Source of the DNA: Oxalobacteraceae bacterium
GTDB taxonomy: Bacteria; Pseudomonadota; Gammaproteobacteria; Burkholderiales; Burkholderiaceae_D
Reading direction: 5' to 3'
Assembly (NCBI GenBank): GCA_030698225.1
Contig: JAUYNR010000006.1
Span: forward strand, 1-64,000
Length of the DNA stretch: 64,000 bases
Shown: positions 49,704-57,750 of the stretch, one piece after another
Layout of the letters: each line of letters starts with the position of its first letter
How positions within the stretch are numbered: position 1 is the first letter of the stretch
Notes under the pieces: generated by a model
The model's database searches: none
Told to the model about the DNA's origin: nothing
What the model saw: only the letters and a program-made list of their open reading frames with translations
Translations under genes and position numbers: made by a program

Positions 49704-50840
49704 ATGATGATAGAAGCAACTGCTGCGCCTGCCGCAACAGCCGACGGCCAGCCTTTCTTGCTGATGCAGGACCTGGTCAAGGAATTTGACGGGGTCAGGG
49801 CGGTGGACAGCGTTTCCGTGACCATCAACAAGGGCGAAATTTTTGCGTTGCTGGGCAGTTCCGGCTGCGGCAAATCGACCTTGCTGCGCATGCTGGGCGG
49901 TTTCGAGACGCCCACTTCCGGCCGGATTTCGCTCGATGGCATCGATCTGGTGCCGGTGCCGCCGTACCAGCGCCCGATCAACATGATGTTCCAGTCGTAT
50001 GCACTGTTTCCGCACCTGAGCGTTTGGGACAACATCGCATTCGGCCTGCGGCGCGACCGCTTGCCGAAACACCAGATTGCCGAGCGGGTCGAAAAAATGC
50101 TGAATCTGGTGCAACTGACGCATTACGCCAAACGCAAGCCGCAGCAGTTGTCCGGCGGTCAACAGCAGCGGGTGGCGCTGGCGCGCAGCCTGGCCAAGCG
50201 GCCGCAATTGCTGCTGCTCGACGAGCCGCTGGGCGCGCTGGACAAGAAGCTGCGCGAACAGACCCAGCTGGAACTGGTCAACATCATCGAACAGGTCGGC
50301 GTGACCTGCGTGATGGTCACCCACGACCAGCAGGAAGCGATGACGATGGCATCGCGCATCGCCGTCATGAGCGAAGGCAAGATCCTGCAGATCGGCAAGC
50401 CGAGCGACATCTACGAGACGCCGAATTGCCGCTTCGTGGCGGATTTCATCGGCAGCGTCAATTTGTTCAGCGGCACGCTGGTCGAGGATGAGCCGGATCA
50501 TGTCATGATCGAATCGCCCGAGTGCCGGCATTACGTCGGCCACGGCATCAGCGGCAGCATCGGGATGGCGATCTCGGTCGGGATCCGCCCGGAAAAAATC
50601 ACCATCAGCCCGACTGCACCGCCCGGCGACCCGGCCGCGCAGATCAATTGGGTGCGCGGCGAACTGGTCGACTGGGCCTATCTGGGCAGCACCACCGTGT
50701 ATCACCTGAAGCTGGCCAGCGGCATGTTAATCAAGGCCGAGGTCGCCAACCGCCAGCGCCACGCCGGCTACCAGCCGCAATTCAGGGACATGGTATATGC
50801 CAGCTGGGACCAGGACGACCTCATCGTGCTGCCCTATTGA
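49704..50840 (+). CDS. potG: Polyamine ABC transporter ATPase (PotG/SpuF-like)
   Basis: 378 residues from ATG 49704 (second ATG at 49707). LLGSSGCGKST (Walker A), QSYALFPHLSVWDNIAFGLR (Q-loop region), LSGGQQQRVALARSL (signature), LLLLDEPLGALD (Walker B), VTHDQ (H-loop), and a C-terminal TOBE domain (GIRPEKI). Energises uptake through PotHI. The DUF559 cassette separates it from its permeases. Confidence 0.93.
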   Translation: MMIEATAAPAATADGQPFLLMQDLVKEFDGVRAVDSVSVTINKGEIFALLGSSGCGKSTLLRMLGGFETPTSGRISLDGIDLVPVPPYQRPINMMFQSYALFPHLSVWDNIAFGLRRDRLPKHQIAERVEKMLNLVQLTHYAKRKPQQLSGGQQQRVALARSLAKRPQLLLLDEPLGALDKKLREQTQLELVNIIEQVGVTCVMVTHDQQEAMTMASRIAVMSEGKILQIGKPSDIYETPNCRFVADFIGSVNLFSGTLVEDEPDHVMIESPECRHYVGHGISGSIGMAISVGIRPEKITISPTAPPGDPAAQINWVRGELVDWAYLGSTTVYHLKLASGMLIKAEVANRQRHAGYQPQFRDMVYASWDQDDLIVLPY

Positions 50841-50874
50841 ACATAGTGTCCACTTAAGAAAGAGTTAGAACACT

Positions 50875-50913
50875 CCCCTCTCCCATTTATGGGAGAGGGG
50901 CCGGGGGAGAGGG
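50875..50913. repeat. Left compound repeat of the DUF559 cassette
   Basis: A perfect 12-bp hairpin (CCCCTCTCCCAT/ATGGGAGAGGGG, 50875-50900) runs into CCGGGGGAGAGGG. Positions 50891-50913 are the exact reverse complement of 51272-51294 on the other side of the gene. Confidence 0.9.
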
Positions 50914-50937
50914 TGATCGGAAATGGGAGGAAGCACA

Positions 50938-51378
50938 ATGAGCGATGAAAAAGCATTAACCAACGCCCGGACACTACGCGCCAACCAGACTGACGCGGAA
51001 CAACGGCTGTGGTATCACCTGCGGGCGCATCGTTTCATGGATTTGAAATTCAAGCGGCAAAAGCCCGTGGGCCGCTACATTGTGGACTTTGTGTGCCTGG
51101 AATTACGGCTGATTATCGAAATCGATGGTGGACAACATGCCGAACAGGTCGAATATGACCAGCGCCGGGATGCGTGGCTGCGCAACCAGGGCTACACAAT
51201 ATTGCGATTTTGGAACAACGAAGTCATGCAGCAGTTGGAGAGTGTGTTGGAGCAGATACGCTTGACGACCTCCCTCTCCCCCGGCCCCTCTCCCGCAAGC
51301 GAATCGCATGGCGATTCGGGCACCAGGAAAAGCCATGCCGGGAGAGGGGAGCAAGGCAGTGGATTGCTGGATGTATAG
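50938..51378 (+). CDS. DUF559 (Vsr-like fold) putative endonuclease in a repeat-flanked cassette
   Basis: 146 residues from ATG 50938 with a GGGAGG Shine-Dalgarno sequence. DUF559 core: LRANQTDAEQRLWYHLRAHRFMDLKFKRQKPVGRYIVDFVCLELRLIIEIDGGQH, a PD-(D/E)xK-type pattern with Asp in VDFVC, Glu-x-Asp in EIDGGQH, then ILRFWNNEV. The protein proper ends about residue 113; the rest (SLSPGPSPASESHGDS...) is translated from the right repeat. Unrelated to polyamine transport; it is probably an insertion. Confidence 0.88.
   Translation: MSDEKALTNARTLRANQTDAEQRLWYHLRAHRFMDLKFKRQKPVGRYIVDFVCLELRLIIEIDGGQHAEQVEYDQRRDAWLRNQGYTILRFWNNEVMQQLESVLEQIRLTTSLSPGPSPASESHGDSGTRKSHAGRGEQGSGLLDV
51272..51349. repeat. 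Right compound repeat of the DUF559 cassette
   Basis: 51272-51294 is the inverted 23-bp copy of the left core. CCCCTCTCCCG (51285-51295) pairs with CGGGAGAGGGG (51339-51349) around a centre that itself holds a GAATCGC/GCGATTC stem. The mirror-image layout of both ends marks the cassette borders. Confidence 0.88.
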
Positions 51379-51384
51379 ATACCT

Positions 51385-52311
51385 ATGCCTATTAAAGCGG
51401 CAGAAAAAATCATGAAAAAATTCCTGCGCTGGTTCAGCGGACGCCGCATCGTCATCGGCATCCCCTATTTGTGGCTGCTGCTGGTGTTCCTGGTGCCGTT
51501 TCTGATCGTGCTGCGCATCAGCGTGGCCGACGTCCAGAGCGCTGCCGACCCGTTCGGCAGCCTGCTGTCGTATACCGACGGCATCGCGACTTTGACGATC
51601 AAGCTTGCCAATTACCTGTTCATCGTCCAGGACAGCCTGTACGCGCTGACCTACCTGAATTCGCTGCAATACGCTGCGGCCACCACGCTGCTGTGCCTGC
51701 TGATCGGTTATCCGTTCGCCTACTTCATGGCGCGCGCCCGGCCGACTCTCAGGACCACCTTGCTGATGCTGGTGATGCTGCCGTTCTGGACTTCGTTCCT
51801 GCTGCGCATCTATGCGTGGAAAGGGATACTGGCCTCGAACGGCTTGCTCAACAATCTGCTGCTCTGGTTCGGCGCCATCGATGCGCCGCTGACCCTGCTG
51901 CATACGCCGTTTTCGCTGGTGATCGGGATGGTGTATGCGTATCTGCCGTTCATGATCCTGCCGCTGTATGCGACGCTGGTGAAGATGGATCTGCGCTTTC
52001 TGGAAGCGGCCGCCGATCTCGGTTCGACCCCGTGGAACACCTTCTGGCTGGTGACCGTGCCGCTGTCGAAGTCGGGCATCATCGCCGGCTCGATGCTGGT
52101 GTTCATCCCGTGCGTGGGCGAATTCGTGATTCCGGAACTGTTGGGCGGGCCGGAGACGCTGATGATAGGCCGCGTGCTGTGGGATGAGTTTTTCAGCAAC
52201 AACGACTGGCCGATGGCCTCTGCGGTGACCGTCATTATGATCTTGCTGATTCTGCTGCCGATGGCGATCTTCAACAAATACCAGAACAAGCAGCACGGAG
52301 ACGGAACATGA
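51385..52311 (+). CDS. potH: Polyamine ABC permease (PotH/SpuG-like)
   Basis: 308 residues. Six transmembrane segments, first at about 25-47 (IGIPYLWLLLVFLVPFLIVL). The EAA loop that docks to the ATPase is AAADLGSTPWNTFWLVTVPLSKSGI. It starts 7 bp after the DUF559 stop; AAAGCGG-type sequence around the start is not a strong Shine-Dalgarno site. Coupled to potI by ATGA. Confidence 0.92.
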   Translation: MPIKAAEKIMKKFLRWFSGRRIVIGIPYLWLLLVFLVPFLIVLRISVADVQSAADPFGSLLSYTDGIATLTIKLANYLFIVQDSLYALTYLNSLQYAAATTLLCLLIGYPFAYFMARARPTLRTTLLMLVMLPFWTSFLLRIYAWKGILASNGLLNNLLLWFGAIDAPLTLLHTPFSLVIGMVYAYLPFMILPLYATLVKMDLRFLEAAADLGSTPWNTFWLVTVPLSKSGIIAGSMLVFIPCVGEFVIPELLGGPETLMIGRVLWDEFFSNNDWPMASAVTVIMILLILLPMAIFNKYQNKQHGDGT

Positions 52312-53147
52312 GCGGGCGGATAAACGGGTTTCTAAATAACACGCGCTGGTTCGGACGCGGCTGGCTGTCGGCCACCTACCTGTTCCTGTACATCCCGATC
52401 GTGGTCTTGATCGTGTTTTCGTTCAACAGCTCGCGCCAGTCGATGGAGTGGAGCGGCTTTTCGCTGCAGTGGTACGCCAGCCTGATGGACGATGCTGAAA
52501 TCATCGCCGGCTTCGTGCTGTCGCTGAAGGTCGCGCTGCTGACCGCCTTTGCTTCCGTCATTCTCGGCACTTTCGCCGCCTTCGTGCTGAACCGATACCG
52601 CCGGTTTGCCGGCCGCACGCTGTTCGCCGGCATGGTCAGCGCGCCGCTGGTGATGCCGGAAGTCATCATCGGACTGTCGCTGCTGCTGCTGATGGTATCG
52701 ATGCAGCGCCTGCTGGGTTTTCCTGAGCGCGGCATGTTTACGATCTGGATCGCGCACTCGCTGCTCGGCATGGCCTACGCAACCGTGGTGGTGCAGTCGC
52801 GCCTGCGCGAAATGGACAAGTCGCTGGAAGAGGCAGCCATGGATCTGGGCTGCAAGCCACATCAGGTATTCTTTCTGGTGACCCTGCCGAATATCACGCC
52901 AGCCCTGCTGTCGGCCTGGCTGCTGACCTTCACTTTGTCGCTCGATGACGTGGTGCTGGCGTCATTCTTGTCGGGGCCGGGTTCATCGACGATGCCGATC
53001 GTGATCTTTTCACGCGCGCGCCTGGGGCTAGACCCGCGCGTGAATGCGATCGCCGCGCTGACCATCCTGGCAGTTGCCATCGGCGTGCTAGTGTCGAGCC
53101 TGTACCTCGCGCGCGCCGAACGGCAGCGCCGGAAACAGGTTCAGTAG
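52308..53147 (+). CDS. potI: Polyamine ABC permease (PotI/SpuH-like)
   Basis: 279 residues, six transmembrane segments. LFLYIPIVVLIVFSFNSSRQSMEWSGFSLQWY is the typical PotI/PotC opening, and EEAAMDLGCKPHQVFFLVTLPNITPAL the EAA loop. The stop TAG lies inside the 50-bp palindrome that follows. Forms the channel with PotH. Confidence 0.92.
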   Translation: MSGRINGFLNNTRWFGRGWLSATYLFLYIPIVVLIVFSFNSSRQSMEWSGFSLQWYASLMDDAEIIAGFVLSLKVALLTAFASVILGTFAAFVLNRYRRFAGRTLFAGMVSAPLVMPEVIIGLSLLLLMVSMQRLLGFPERGMFTIWIAHSLLGMAYATVVVQSRLREMDKSLEEAAMDLGCKPHQVFFLVTLPNITPALLSAWLLTFTLSLDDVVLASFLSGPGSSTMPIVIFSRARLGLDPRVNAIAALTILAVAIGVLVSSLYLARAERQRRKQVQ

Positions 53148-53192
53148 TGCAGGCCTCCGTGCCTGCATGCAGGCACGGAGGCCTGCACTACT
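53143..53192. repeat. 50-bp perfect palindrome after potI
   Basis: Each half contains AGTAGTGCAGGCCTCCGTGC; the centre is CTGCATGCAG. The left half equals the left part of the 49601-49634 repeat. Likely a strong hairpin ending potGHI mRNA, though without a T-run. Confidence 0.9.
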
Positions 53193-53228
53193 TCTTCATT
53201 ATCGATTTCAAATTTAAGGAGCAGCATC

Positions 53229-54722
53229 ATGCAAAAGCAAAAAATCGATTGGCACGCGCAAGCGGCCGCGATGCAGTTCGACGGCCGTGCGTTCATCAAT
53301 GGCCGGCGGGTGGCCGCGCAATCGGGCGCCACTTTTGAATGCCTGTCGCCGCTGGATGGCCGCAAGCTCACCGATGCCGCGCGTTGCGACGCGGCCGATA
53401 TCGATGCGGCGGTCGCCGCAGCGCGCGCCGCTTTCGAGGAGCGGCGCTGGGCCGGCATGGCGCCGGCTGCGCGCAAGCAGGTCCTGATCAAATTTGCCGA
53501 CCTGATCATGCAGAATCGCGACCAGCTGGCGCTGCTGGAAACGCTCGACATGGGCAAGCCGATCCGCTACAGCCGCAGCGTCGATGTGCCGAGTGCGTCG
53601 CGCTGCATCCGCTGGTACGGCGAAGCGGTGGACAAGCTGTACGACCAGATTGCGCCCACCGCCGACACCGCGCTGGCGCTGATCACGCGCGAGCCGGTCG
53701 GGGTGGTGGGCGCCATCGTGCCGTGGAATTATCCGATGATCATGGCCGCGTGGAAGATCGCGCCGGCGCTGGCCGCCGGCAACAGCGTGGTGCTCAAACC
53801 CTCCGAAAAATCGCCGCTTTCCGCGTTGCGGCTGGCCGAGATCGCGCTGGAAGCGGGGATTCCGGCCGGCGTGTTCAACGTGGTGCCAGGTTACGGCCAT
53901 GAGGCCGGCAGTGCGCTGGCCTTGCACATGGACGTCGATTGCATCGGCTTCACCGGCTCCACCAAAGTCGGCAAGCTGATTTTGCAATATGCGGGCCAGT
54001 CCAATCTGAAGCGCGCCTGGACCGAGCTGGGCGGCAAGTCGGCAAATATCGTCTGCGCCGATTGCCCGGATCTGGACGCCGCGGTGGCGGCATCGATAGG
54101 GGCTATCTACTTCAATCAGGGCGAGAGCTGCAACGCACCGTCGCGGCTGTTCGTCGAAGAATCGATCAAGGCGGAATTCATGGCAAAAGCGCTGGTGATG
54201 CTGCCGGATTTCCAACCCGGCGACCCGCTCGACGAGGCGACGGTGATGGGCGCGATTGTCGATAGCACCCAGCTGAAGACCGTGCTCGGCTATATCGCAT
54301 CCGGCCAGGCCGAAGGCGCCAAACTGCTGTCCGGCGGCGTACAGCAGCGTACCGAATCGGGCGGCTATTACGTCGCGCCGACCCTGTTCGACGAGGTGAA
54401 CAGCAGCATGCAAATCGCCCGCGAAGAAATCTTCGGGCCGGTGCTGTCGGTGATCGGCTTCACCGATCTGGACGACGCGGTGCGCCAGGCCAATGCCACC
54501 ACCTACGGCTTGCAGGCAGCTGTCTGGACCTCCGACCTCAACAAGGCGATCCAGACCGCGCGCGCTTTGCGCGCCGGCAGCGTGCATGTGAATTCCTACG
54601 ACGAGGACGACATCACGGTGCCGTTCGGCGGCGTCAAGCAATCCGGCAACGGGCGTGACAAATCGCTGCACGCGTTTGAAAAATACACGGAACTGAAGAC
54701 CACCTGGATACGCATCGGCTAG
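53229..54722 (+). CDS. puuC: Gamma-glutamyl-aminobutyraldehyde / aminoaldehyde dehydrogenase (PuuC/KauB-like)
   Basis: 497 residues. NAD-dependent aldehyde dehydrogenase motifs: PWNYPMIMAAWKIAPALAAGNSVVLKPSE, GFTGSTKVGK, WTELGGKSANIV (general-base Glu), NQGESCNAPSR (catalytic Cys), EEIFGPVLSV. Oxidises the aldehyde from putrescine to GABA or its glutamyl form. Good AAGGAGCAG Shine-Dalgarno sequence. Ends the polyamine cluster. Confidence 0.92.
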   Translation: MQKQKIDWHAQAAAMQFDGRAFINGRRVAAQSGATFECLSPLDGRKLTDAARCDAADIDAAVAAARAAFEERRWAGMAPAARKQVLIKFADLIMQNRDQLALLETLDMGKPIRYSRSVDVPSASRCIRWYGEAVDKLYDQIAPTADTALALITREPVGVVGAIVPWNYPMIMAAWKIAPALAAGNSVVLKPSEKSPLSALRLAEIALEAGIPAGVFNVVPGYGHEAGSALALHMDVDCIGFTGSTKVGKLILQYAGQSNLKRAWTELGGKSANIVCADCPDLDAAVAASIGAIYFNQGESCNAPSRLFVEESIKAEFMAKALVMLPDFQPGDPLDEATVMGAIVDSTQLKTVLGYIASGQAEGAKLLSGGVQQRTESGGYYVAPTLFDEVNSSMQIAREEIFGPVLSVIGFTDLDDAVRQANATTYGLQAAVWTSDLNKAIQTARALRAGSVHVNSYDEDDITVPFGGVKQSGNGRDKSLHAFEKYTELKTTWIRIG

Positions 54723-55053
54723 TTTGGTGTGCCAGTGGTTTGCCAATCACACAAAACCTGCATTACATCAGTCTCATGCAGTTTTTGTATTTTGTGGCAG
54801 TATTTTTTTAGTCGAACTATTTACATGCGTAAATTGTATGATTTTTTGCCATACTCCGTGTTATTGCCTGAGCGATTCCCGAAGCTGCCCAGTTGCCACA
54901 GAACGCAGAACCCTTTAGTTCCTGCAATCTGACGGCCAGCTGTCAAGCATCATTCCAAGCAACATTTGACCTGTATTGCCCACCGTGGCATATCCGCTGT
55001 GGCGCGTTATCGACGGCTACGAAGTGCCGTCTGTCTATTCGAAATTAAAAACT
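54723..55053. other. Intergenic region before the SulP gene
   Basis: 330 bp with low GC in the first half. It contains AT-rich repeat copy D (54798-54862). No gene; the SulP promoter must lie in the second half. Confidence 0.5.
54798..54862. repeat. AT-rich intergenic element, copy D
   Basis: GCAGTATTTTTTTA...ATGCGTAAATTGTATGA...ATACTCCGTGTT. Shares start, centre (ATGCGnTAA, TGnnATGA) and end (ATACTCCGTGTT) with copy E at 61844-61910. Confidence 0.7.
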
Positions 55054-56535
55054 ATGCTGATAACAAGATTACGCCGTGACTGGCTTTTCAACATCCGCGG
55101 CGACCTGCTCGCCGGTATCGTTGTCGCGCTCGCGCTGATCCCCGAGGCGATTGCCTTTTCCATCATTGCAGGCGTAGATCCGAAAGTCGGACTGTATGCA
55201 TCGTTCTGTATTGCCGTTGTGATTGCTTTCACCGGCGGGCGGCCCGGCATGATTTCCGCTGCCACCGGCGCAATGGCTTTGCTGATGGTGAGCCTGGTCA
55301 AGGACCACGGTTTGCAATTCTTGCTTGCTGCGACTTTGCTGACCGGCGTACTGCAAATCGTAGCCGGCGGATTACGCCTGGGTTCTTTGATGCGCTTCGT
55401 CTCGCGGTCGGTCGTGACCGGCTTTGTCAATGCGCTGGCGATTCTGATTTTCATGGCCCAGCTGCCTGAACTGACCAACGTGACATGGGTGGTCTACGCG
55501 ATGGCGGCAGGCGGATTGGGGATCATTTATCTGTTTCCATATATCAATAGATCGATTCCATCGCCGCTGGTATGCATCGTCGTGCTGACCAGCCTGTCCA
55601 TGATGCTGGGATTGAATATCCGCACCGTCGGTGACATGGGCGCGCTGCCCGACAGCTTGCCGATGTTCCTGATCCCCGATGTGCCATTCACGTTCGAGAC
55701 GCTCAGTATCATCTTCCCTTACTCGCTGATGCTGATGGTCGTCGGCTTGCTGGAGTCGATGATGACCGCCACCATCATCGACGACCTTACCGATACGACG
55801 AGTAATAAAAACCGCGAATGCGCCGGTCAAGGTGTCGCCAATATCGCCTCCGGATTTCTGGGCGGCATGGCCGGATGCGCGATGATCGGTCAGTCGGTGA
55901 TCAACGTGAAATCCGGCGGGCGCGGCCGGCTGTCTACCCTCACGGCCGGCGTGGTCCTGCTCTTCATGGTCGTGTTCATGGGGCCATGGGTGAAGCAAAT
56001 CCCGATGGCAGCCTTGGTCGCCGTGATGATCATGGTGTCGATCGGCACCTTCAGCTGGGGTTCCCTGCGTAACCTGAAGAAACATCCGAAGAGTTCCAGC
56101 ATCGTCATGGTTTCCACCGTCGTGGTCGTGGTTGCCACGCATAACCTGGCACAAGGCGTTTTTGTCGGCGTGCTGCTCAGTGCACTATTTTTTGCCACCA
56201 AAGTTGGCCGCCTGTTGCGTGTAAGCTCGGCCGTAGCCGATGAAGGCAGGGCACGTTATTACACGGTGACCGGGCAAGTATTCTTTGCCTCAGCCGACCA
56301 GTTCAACGCGGCCTTCGATTTCAAGGAGGCGATCGAAAAAGTAACGGTCGACTTACGCCACGCGCATTTCTGGGACATCAGCGCGGTTAGCGCTTTGGAT
56401 AAGGTGGTGCTGAAGTTCCGCCGTGAAGGAACCGAGGTCGAGGTTCTCGGACTCAATGAAGCAAGCGTCACCATGGTGGATCGTTATGGTATCCACGATA
56501 AACCGGATGCACTTGATCAAATGATGACGCACTAA
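55054..56535 (+). CDS. SulP family anion transporter with STAS domain
   Basis: 493 residues from ATG 55054 (an in-frame ATG-like start at 54976 would add 26 hydrophilic residues). [42 protein letters not shown] is the SulP signature, followed by about 10-12 membrane segments with [25 protein letters not shown]. The C-terminal 100 residues are a STAS domain ([25 protein letters not shown]). Probably takes up sulfate or bicarbonate. Confidence 0.92.
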   Translation: MLITRLRRDWLFNIRGDLLAGIVVALALIPEAIAFSIIAGVDPKVGLYASFCIAVVIAFTGGRPGMISAATGAMALLMVSLVKDHGLQFLLAATLLTGVLQIVAGGLRLGSLMRFVSRSVVTGFVNALAILIFMAQLPELTNVTWVVYAMAAGGLGIIYLFPYINRSIPSPLVCIVVLTSLSMMLGLNIRTVGDMGALPDSLPMFLIPDVPFTFETLSIIFPYSLMLMVVGLLESMMTATIIDDLTDTTSNKNRECAGQGVANIASGFLGGMAGCAMIGQSVINVKSGGRGRLSTLTAGVVLLFMVVFMGPWVKQIPMAALVAVMIMVSIGTFSWGSLRNLKKHPKSSSIVMVSTVVVVVATHNLAQGVFVGVLLSALFFATKVGRLLRVSSAVADEGRARYYTVTGQVFFASADQFNAAFDFKEAIEKVTVDLRHAHFWDISAVSALDKVVLKFRREGTEVEVLGLNEASVTMVDRYGIHDKPDALDQMMTH

Positions 56536-56546
56536 GGAGGCGGCAA

Positions 56547-57404
56547 ATGAATAGCAAAGTATTGGCATGCATCGATCACTCGAACTTTACTCCGGGCGTT
56601 TGCGACTATGCGGCGTGGGCCGCGGTGCGACTGGCGGCACCGTTGGAGTTTATTCACATACTGGACCGGCGCCAGGAAACAGCGCCGATGCGCGACTTGA
56701 GCGGCAGCATCGGACTGGGGGCGCAGGAAGCATTGCTTGAAGATTTGTCGGTGCTGGATGAAAATCGCGGCAAGATTGCGCAGGAGAGCGGACGCCTATT
56801 GCTGGAGGCGGCCAAACAACGGGCCGTGGCCGCTGGCGTGCCGGCTCCGGAAGCGCGAAAAAGGCATGGCGACTTGGTCGAGACGCTGGTCGAAATAGAG
56901 CAGGATGCGCGCATGTTCGTCTTGGGCAAGCGCGGGGAGACTGGCGAAAGTGCACCGCAGCATATCGGCAGCAATCTCGAGCGCGTGATACGCGCAGTGC
57001 ACCGCCCGATTCTCATAGTACCCAAAGAGTTTCAGGCGCCGCGAAATTTTCTGATCGCTTTCGATGGCAGCAAAACCACCCGCAAAGGGGTGGAAATGAT
57101 AGCCTCAAGTCCGCTCTTTCGAGGGCTGGCTTGCCATATTCTGATGGTCGACACCGAATCCCCGGCGTCTATTGGTCAGCTTGAATGGGCGAAATATACC
57201 CTGGCAAATGCAGGATTTTCGGTTACGGCCTCAATTATCGCGGGCAACGCCGAAACCGTAATCGCTGAATATGAACGCACAAATCAAATCGACCTGCTGG
57301 TCATGGGCGCATACGGTCATTCACGCATCCGGCATTTGCTGGTCGGAAGTACCACCACTGCCATGATCAGGACGTCATCGATCCCGCTGCTCTTGTTACG
57401 CTAA
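56547..57404 (+). CDS. Tandem universal stress protein (UspA family)
   Basis: 285 residues, two Usp domains (about 1-145 and 155-285). The second has the full ATP-binding motif GAYGHSRIRHLLVGST (G-2x-G-9x-G-S); the first has GKRGETGESAPQHIGS, one residue longer. It starts 11 bp after the SulP stop behind an AAGGAGG Shine-Dalgarno sequence, so the two are in one operon. SulP-UspA pairs suggest stress- or energy-regulated anion uptake; this is inference. Confidence 0.92.
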   Translation: MNSKVLACIDHSNFTPGVCDYAAWAAVRLAAPLEFIHILDRRQETAPMRDLSGSIGLGAQEALLEDLSVLDENRGKIAQESGRLLLEAAKQRAVAAGVPAPEARKRHGDLVETLVEIEQDARMFVLGKRGETGESAPQHIGSNLERVIRAVHRPILIVPKEFQAPRNFLIAFDGSKTTRKGVEMIASSPLFRGLACHILMVDTESPASIGQLEWAKYTLANAGFSVTASIIAGNAETVIAEYERTNQIDLLVMGAYGHSRIRHLLVGSTTTAMIRTSSIPLLLLR

Positions 57405-57750
57405 TGCCAGGTGTTGCGTGCGCGGGACTGTCTATCGTAATTGTATGAAAACCCCCGTCCTTCACGGCGGGGTGAACTGGCTTGAACTGGCTTGATATGC
57501 AGCAAAATAATCGATGTCAAATCGGTGAACGACCTTGTTGTTCTTGTTTCATATGCTATCTTTTATTGAATCCCAACTCTAGGTTTCAAGCCTGTTGCTG
57601 TTGTCGGGCATGGGTAAATGCATGGCTGCGGTTCCAACCCGTGTATTAGCCTCTTTGCCTCTGCCAGAGCAGATTCGTGTTCGGACAAGCCCGCATCCGG
57701 CAGCCTTTTAATGAAGGAAAGAGCGGCTTGAGTGCGGAGGAAGGGTGCCC
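57405..57750. other. Intergenic region before glgB
   Basis: 346 bp without a gene. Contains a GC-rich hairpin (CCCCCGTCC...ACGGCGGGG, 57451-57472) similar in look to IS200-type ends, then a 10-bp tandem repeat GAACTGGCTT twice (57474-57493). The glgB promoter should lie around 57530-57700 but is not clear. Confidence 0.5.

Noticed and set aside
53214-54746. 510-codon - strand frame opposite puuC
   Set aside because: Antisense shadow of an aldehyde dehydrogenase with all catalytic motifs.
57451-57472. IS200/IS605 end
   Set aside because: Only one imperfect GC hairpin is present, with no tnpA/tnpB remnant or second end nearby.
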